A stretch of 64,000 bases of DNA from Chryseobacterium gleum (lineage in GTDB: Bacteria; Bacteroidota; Bacteroidia; Flavobacteriales_D; Crocinitomicaceae): positions 310,001-374,000 of the forward strand of contig CAMDFX010000001.1 in the NCBI GenBank assembly GCA_945897805.1, written 5' to 3'. The notes under the pieces were generated by a model. It saw only the letters and a program-made list of their open reading frames with translations, made no database searches and was not told the DNA's origin. The translations under genes and the position numbers were made by a program. Shown one piece after another: positions 59,743 to 64,000 of the stretch (the first letter of the stretch is position 1; every line of letters begins with the position of its first letter).

Positions 59743-62082
59743 ATGCAGACTAGAAAACTCTTCTTATTTCTCTCATTTTCACTTATTACTTTTCTTTCAA
59801 TAGCTCAATCTGCAACGATTAGGGGGTATATTCGTGAAAAGAAAAATAGTGAACCAATTTTGTTTATTAAAGTCAAAGTGATAGATGCTTCCGGTACTTC
59901 ATTTAGGGCTACCACTGACTTAAATGGTTTTTTTTCTATTCCTAAATTAAATATTGGAAAGTATAATTTGGTGATCGATAACGATGGATACAAAAAAGTA
60001 GAGAAGAAAGTGGAGGTTGTAAAATCTCCAGGAATTATAGATTTAGAATTTGAGCTTGAAGAAGATGCTGAAGAACTAGGTGAAGTGGAAGTGAGTGCTT
60101 CTCAAAAACAAAAAACAACCCAGGTAGGAAACTCTGAAATTCGTTTAAGTAAAAAAGAAGTTGAAAGAATTCCAAGTCAAGGTGGTGAAAGTGATGTTGT
60201 AGCCGCTTTAAGTGTGACGCCAGGTGTAACCACAACTGGTGACCAAGGCGGACAATTGTATGTGAGAGGTGGAACGCCCATCCAGAATAAAATTTTGTTA
60301 GACGGAATGACCATTTACACGCCGTTTCACTCCATTGGTTTTTTCTCTATTTTTGAAACAGAATTGATTAAAAACGTTGATATTTATACAGGTGGATTTG
60401 ATTCAAAATATGGAGGAAGAATTTCTTCTGTGATGGATATTACCTATAGAGATGGAGATAGAAAAAGTTTCGGAGGAAAAGTTTCTGTAAGTCCATTTTT
60501 AGCGAAATTAGTTCTTGAAGGTCCTTTCACAAGATCTTCTGACGGAAAACCAAGCAAAGCATCTTACGTTTTTTCTGCAAAACATTCCTTGTTGGATTAT
60601 ACTTCTCAAAATTTATATCCGCGCGTGAATGAAGGCAACGGATTACCTTTTGCATTTACAGATTTATATGGAAAAGTTACTTTAAATGCTCCTGGTGGTT
60701 CTAAATTTAGTTTTTTCGGATTTAGTAACAATGACAAAGTAAAATATACCAATGTTGCAGATTTAGGTTGGTCACAGGCAGGCGGAGGAATGAACTTCGT
60801 TTTGGTTCCAATTGGTTCTCCTGTTTTCATCCGCGGACATTTGAATGCTTCGAACTATTCATTGAGTTTCTTAGAAAAAGGATTGCCTGAAAGAACAAGT
60901 TCAATCGGTGGTGCTGATTTAGGTTTCGATTTCACTTTCTTTCAAAAAAATGAAGGACAACTAGATATTGGAGTAAACATCAATGGTTTTCAAACAAAAT
61001 ATTTGACTTACAATGAAGCAGCAAGAAAAATTGAAGATCAAAATTTCACATTTGAAGTGGGAAGTTACATCAATTACCGTGTTATCAAAGGTCGTTGGGT
61101 GATTCAACCTGGTTTCAGAGCGCAAACTTATGCTTCAAGAGGTGTAATTTCTCCAGAGCCAAGAATTGGTTTAAAGTACAATATGACTGAGAAAATGAGA
61201 TTGAAAATTTCAGGTGGTCGTTTTTCGCAAAACTTTACTTCGACTTCGTCTGATAAAGATGTTGTCAATTTATTCAATGGTTTACTTTCTTCGCCAACCA
61301 ATCTTCAATCAACATTCGTGACTGAAAGTGGAAAAGAGAAAGAAGTTAGAAACGGTTTGCAATATGCATGGCATGCGATTGTTGGTTACGAATTGGATTT
61401 AAACAAAAATTTAACCGTTAACATTGAAGCATATTATAAGTATTTCAGTCAATTAAGTAACATCAACCAAAACAAGTTATACGATGATGTGGCAGAGTTC
61501 TCAGAAATTGATGATGTTTTCAAAAAAGACTTTATCATTGAATCAGGAAAATCTAATGGTGCTGATTTATTGGTGAAATATTCCAAAGATAGACTTTTCA
61601 TCTGGACAGTTTATTCTTACGGAAAATCTACGCGTTGGGATGGTTTTCAAACGTATGCACCAGTATTTGATAGAAGACACAATGTAAACGTGGTTTCAAG
61701 TTATACTTTTGGAAAGAAAAAATCTCTAGAGGTAAATATCCGATGGAATTTTGGCTCTGGATTGCCTTTCACACCAACTGCTGGTTATTACCAAAATGAA
61801 ACTTTCCAAAATGGAGTTACAACAGATATCAATACTTCTAATGCAAATAATGTGACGGTTTTATTGGGAGATTTCAACTCCAAAAGATTGCCAACTTACC
61901 ACCGTTTAGATATCACAGTGAAGAAGAATTTTACATTCAAAAATAAAACGGTAATGGAAATTGTAGCAAGTGTTACCAATTTATACGACAGAAAGAATTT
62001 ATTTTACGTAAATCGTGTCACAAATCAAAAAATATATCAATTCCCAGCTTTACCAAGTTTGGGGGTGAGTTATAAATTTTAA
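59743..62082 (+). CDS. TonB-dependent outer-membrane receptor
   Basis: A 779-residue receptor from the ATG at 59743 (MQTRKLFLFLSF), where the signal peptide starts; the frame is open to 59716. A carboxypeptidase-regulatory-like domain (about 22-105), a plug (about 125-225, with GQLYVRGGTPIQNKILLDGMTIY) and a 22-strand barrel ending SLGVSYKF with a terminal Phe. Ligand unknown; no SusD partner or metal gene is near. Confidence 0.88.
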   Translation: MQTRKLFLFLSFSLITFLSIAQSATIRGYIREKKNSEPILFIKVKVIDASGTSFRATTDLNGFFSIPKLNIGKYNLVIDNDGYKKVEKKVEVVKSPGIIDLEFELEEDAEELGEVEVSASQKQKTTQVGNSEIRLSKKEVERIPSQGGESDVVAALSVTPGVTTTGDQGGQLYVRGGTPIQNKILLDGMTIYTPFHSIGFFSIFETELIKNVDIYTGGFDSKYGGRISSVMDITYRDGDRKSFGGKVSVSPFLAKLVLEGPFTRSSDGKPSKASYVFSAKHSLLDYTSQNLYPRVNEGNGLPFAFTDLYGKVTLNAPGGSKFSFFGFSNNDKVKYTNVADLGWSQAGGGMNFVLVPIGSPVFIRGHLNASNYSLSFLEKGLPERTSSIGGADLGFDFTFFQKNEGQLDIGVNINGFQTKYLTYNEAARKIEDQNFTFEVGSYINYRVIKGRWVIQPGFRAQTYASRGVISPEPRIGLKYNMTEKMRLKISGGRFSQNFTSTSSDKDVVNLFNGLLSSPTNLQSTFVTESGKEKEVRNGLQYAWHAIVGYELDLNKNLTVNIEAYYKYFSQLSNINQNKLYDDVAEFSEIDDVFKKDFIIESGKSNGADLLVKYSKDRLFIWTVYSYGKSTRWDGFQTYAPVFDRRHNVNVVSSYTFGKKKSLEVNIRWNFGSGLPFTPTAGYYQNETFQNGVTTDINTSNANNVTVLLGDFNSKRLPTYHRLDITVKKNFTFKNKTVMEIVASVTNLYDRKNLFYVNRVTNQKIYQFPALPSLGVSYKF

Positions 62083-62101
62083 TTAGAATAAAATCGAATT
62101 T

Positions 62102-62128
62102 AAAGTCTTCCGATTGGGGGACTTTTTT
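62102..62128 (+). terminator. Terminator of the TonB receptor
   Basis: AAAGTC..CC and GG..GACTTT form an interrupted stem followed by T's, 20 bases past the stop. Confidence 0.7.
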
Positions 62129-63837
62129 TATTTCATCCAAAATTCAAATGCCTTTTTCTGCTGAATTGTTGGGTTTTCAATTTTAGAAACATTGTATTCT
62201 AAATAGAAATTGCGATTCATTTCAGACAACGAAAGTTCAATCATTTCTCCTTTTCTGCTTACTGTGATAATTTTTAAATCTCCGTCAAAATAATTCAACC
62301 ATTTGTCTAATTCGCCTCCGCAATTGTAGCCATTTATTGCTTCTATTTCATCTTCCAACATCATTCCGCTTAATTCTGCAGGACTTTCAGGATAAATAGC
62401 TTTCACAATAAAATTCAACCCTTGAGGAATCGATTTGAAACCTAATTTCCCCAAACTGTATTTTGGAGAAGGTTTGTGCTTTATTTCCAAACCTAAATAT
62501 TCAAATGTTTCGGTTAACATTGATTCAAAAGGCACAGTTCCGCAAATAAAATTGGTGTAAATTTCATCCATTTTTGCTCCAGCAAATTTTTCGATTGTTT
62601 CTTTGTAATCAATTTCTGAAACACCTTTTCCTTGCAAATAGAAATCAGAATACAAAGCTTTCATTACATCATCTAGCTTGTATTTTTCATTCGAATTTTT
62701 GGCAATAAAAGCATCTGTTGCCAAGGCGATCAAACATCCCTCAGTATATATCGAAACCTTGCGATTGGGCGCTCCTAGAACGTAGCCGTCTAACCAAGTA
62801 TCAAACGATGATTGCGCAACAGAATATTGGAATCTTCCAAAATTATCAAAGTGCTTTTGCAATTGATTGTTCAATTCCAAAGCATATTGTTCAAAGGTAA
62901 AAACGCCACTTTTGAATAAAAATAAATCGCCCATGTAAGTGGTTACACCTTCGCACAAATAACCCAATTTTGAATAGTTTTCTTGCGAAAAATCATAAGG
63001 AAACATTTCAATTGGGCGAATGGCTTTTACATTCCAAGTGTGGTACAATTCATGCGAACTAACACCCAACAATTCTTTATAAATTGCATCAAAAACATCG
63101 TAACTTGGTCCGAGTAAAATCACAGTAGAACGTTCGTGCTCAACACCATGATATGCTTTGTATGGAACGATTTGGAACAAGAAATGATATTCGTCTACAG
63201 GAAATCCGGCAAATTTTTCGATTTGTTTGTCTGTAAAAGCGATAAAATCTTTCTTAATTCTTTCCCAGTCAACTTTTATTTCACCTTGAAACCAAATGTT
63301 AAATTTGACTTTGTTGATGAAATATTCGCCGTGTTGTAGATTCGCTGAAGCAATCCATGGAGAATCAGCCAATTCGTCATAATTCGATGCGAAAAGTTTT
63401 TGTCCTTCTTGTTTCAAAGAAGTTGCAATGCTATATTGTGCAGGGATTGTTAAATCAATTTCACATGGTTCTGATTCTTTTCCATGAACCCAAAGGCAGC
63501 AATTTACTGGATTTACATACAATTGCTCCTTTGATAAATAAGTTGAACCAGCATTTAAATCTGGTGCATAAAATTGGTATTCGACGGTGATTCTTTTGGC
63601 ATTTTCGGTTTCAATTTTCCAGGCGTCTTTGTTGATTTTGTCTGCAAAAAGTAATTTTCCGTTTTCGTTGAAAACTTTCAATCCTTTGACGTTTTTTGCA
63701 AAATTCCCCAATTCATATCTTCCTGGTCTCCAACTGGCTAATTGAATAGTTTCAGAAGTTTGATTTGAATCAAATTGAGTTGTAATCGCAATGTATTGTT
63801 GCGCTGGATTTTGAACTGAAAATGTATATTGAATCAT
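62128..63837 (-). CDS. M61-family metallopeptidase with PDZ domain
   Basis: A 569-residue peptidase. The zinc motif HELYH (SSHELYHTWNVKAIRP) is at about 261-265, with the third Glu ligand expected in LCEGVTTYMGDLF. The N-terminal domain (about 1-180) and the C-terminal PDZ-like domain (about 470-545, GLNFIVKAIYPESPAELSGM) match glycyl aminopeptidases. There is no signal peptide, so it is cytosolic or exported by another route. Confidence 0.9.
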   Translation of the reverse strand: MIQYTFSVQNPAQQYIAITTQFDSNQTSETIQLASWRPGRYELGNFAKNVKGLKVFNENGKLLFADKINKDAWKIETENAKRITVEYQFYAPDLNAGSTYLSKEQLYVNPVNCCLWVHGKESEPCEIDLTIPAQYSIATSLKQEGQKLFASNYDELADSPWIASANLQHGEYFINKVKFNIWFQGEIKVDWERIKKDFIAFTDKQIEKFAGFPVDEYHFLFQIVPYKAYHGVEHERSTVILLGPSYDVFDAIYKELLGVSSHELYHTWNVKAIRPIEMFPYDFSQENYSKLGYLCEGVTTYMGDLFLFKSGVFTFEQYALELNNQLQKHFDNFGRFQYSVAQSSFDTWLDGYVLGAPNRKVSIYTEGCLIALATDAFIAKNSNEKYKLDDVMKALYSDFYLQGKGVSEIDYKETIEKFAGAKMDEIYTNFICGTVPFESMLTETFEYLGLEIKHKPSPKYSLGKLGFKSIPQGLNFIVKAIYPESPAELSGMMLEDEIEAINGYNCGGELDKWLNYFDGDLKIITVSRKGEMIELSLSEMNRNFYLEYNVSKIENPTIQQKKAFEFWMK

Positions 63838-63850
63838 TTTATTTGCTTTA

Positions 63851-63890
63851 AAAAAAGAAACCGAAAAACAAGCGCTGAATTTTCGGTTTC
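63851..63890 (-). terminator. Terminator of the SlyD-like gene
   Basis: On the minus strand GAAACCGAAAA and TTTTTCGGTTTC form a long stem followed by T's. It lies 14 bases before the M61 ATG, so M61 would need read-through or a promoter inside this hairpin. Confidence 0.8.
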
Positions 63891-63910
63891 AAAATATGTG
63901 ATTAATTATT

Positions 63911-64000
63911 TTAGTGGTGATGACCGCCTGGACCATGAACATGGCCGTGAGCCAATTCATCTGCTGTTGCTTCACGAAGATCTAAAATTTCACCTTTGAA
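63911..64000 (-). CDS. SlyD-like FKBP peptidyl-prolyl isomerase, C-terminal end (partial)
   Basis: Thirty codons from the window edge end with TAA at 63911-63913. The peptide FKGEILDLREATADELAHG followed by HVHGPGGHHH is the end of a SlyD-type FKBP: the strand and helix before the IF/FKBP end plus a His-rich, nickel-binding tail. SlyD is a cytosolic cis-trans isomerase, chaperone and metallochaperone. The catalytic domain lies outside the window. Confidence 0.8.
   Translation of the reverse strand, partial: FKGEILDLREATADELAHGHVHGPGGHHH

Overview
The window looks like chromosomal DNA from a member of the Bacteroidota, most probably Flavobacteriales and perhaps close to the Crocinitomicaceae/Fluviicola group. 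The DNA is AT-rich. Several proteins carry type IX secretion (T9SS) C-terminal signals of both type A and type B. There are two SusC/CirA-like TonB receptors with carboxypeptidase-regulatory-like N-termini. Several families known mainly from Bacteroidota occur (HYC_CC_PP, DUF5777, DUF5723, START-like). Candidate promoters match the Bacteroidota TTTG / TAnnTTTG pattern, and purine-rich Shine-Dalgarno sequences are mostly absent. No insertion sequence, prophage, CRISPR array or rRNA was seen.

Layout. 1-4320: end of an OmpA-family gene, a copper-type module (small Cys/His membrane-anchored protein, TonB receptor, HMA-domain protein), a membrane thioredoxin-like protein and a small lipoprotein. 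4500-7860: Nfu-type Fe-S protein, an orphan iron-binding lipoprotein, a HEAT-like protein and a LuxE-like acyltransferase. 7900-15850: large exported or membrane proteins (MopE-type metal-binding repeats with T9SS tail, GT2 glycosyltransferase, VWD-domain protein). 15880-19530: folate enzyme with small neighbours, then a beta-barrel / cytochrome c / YceI / membrane protein operon. 19600-23911: three-gene operon of T9SS cargo and an S74-chaperone protein. 24100-24582: tRNA-Arg, tRNA-Pro and tRNA-Ser. 24674-31796: map, sucC, a phosphatase-superfamily lipoprotein, lpdA and a GNAT acetyltransferase, separated by long repeat-rich spacers. 31963-34208: two small hypotheticals and a frameshifted FAD oxidoreductase. 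34611-41559: phosphatase / methyltransferase / GtrA operon, gmhA, two GT4 glycosyltransferases and an LptF/G permease, suggesting surface polysaccharide or LPS work. 42100-49221: methyltransferase, tRNA-Met, a lipoprotein / barrel / T9SS operon, thiolase and a DUF1573 protein. 49530-56153: the housekeeping block NUDIX / pyrE / SRPBCC / birA / rsfS / ftsH / cdsA / psd, whose order I recall as conserved in Flavobacteriia. 56188-64000: small Cys/Lys-rich protein, VOC protein, DUF2807 lipoprotein, PagL-like deacylase, mazG, a second TonB receptor, an M61 peptidase and the 3' end of a SlyD-like isomerase.

Most genes are ordinary. The unusual material is non-coding: (i) five copies of a roughly 140-250 bp dispersed element rich in ATTAGAC and AAGTCTAAT strings, three of which abut gene 3' ends in the sense direction and two of which supply the stop codon; (ii) TCGACARRYTCAR repeats, four of them fused into the end of a TonB receptor gene; (iii) a multi-helix structured element at 26215-26337; (iv) REP-like hairpins at 49461-49507; (v) a NUDIX/pyrE divergent pair whose start codons are only 7 bp apart. 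A one-base A-tract frameshift breaks an FAD oxidoreductase. I do not see a clear new defence or secretion system. The best candidates for undescribed biology are the repeat families and the 43063-47351 lipoprotein / barrel / T9SS operon.
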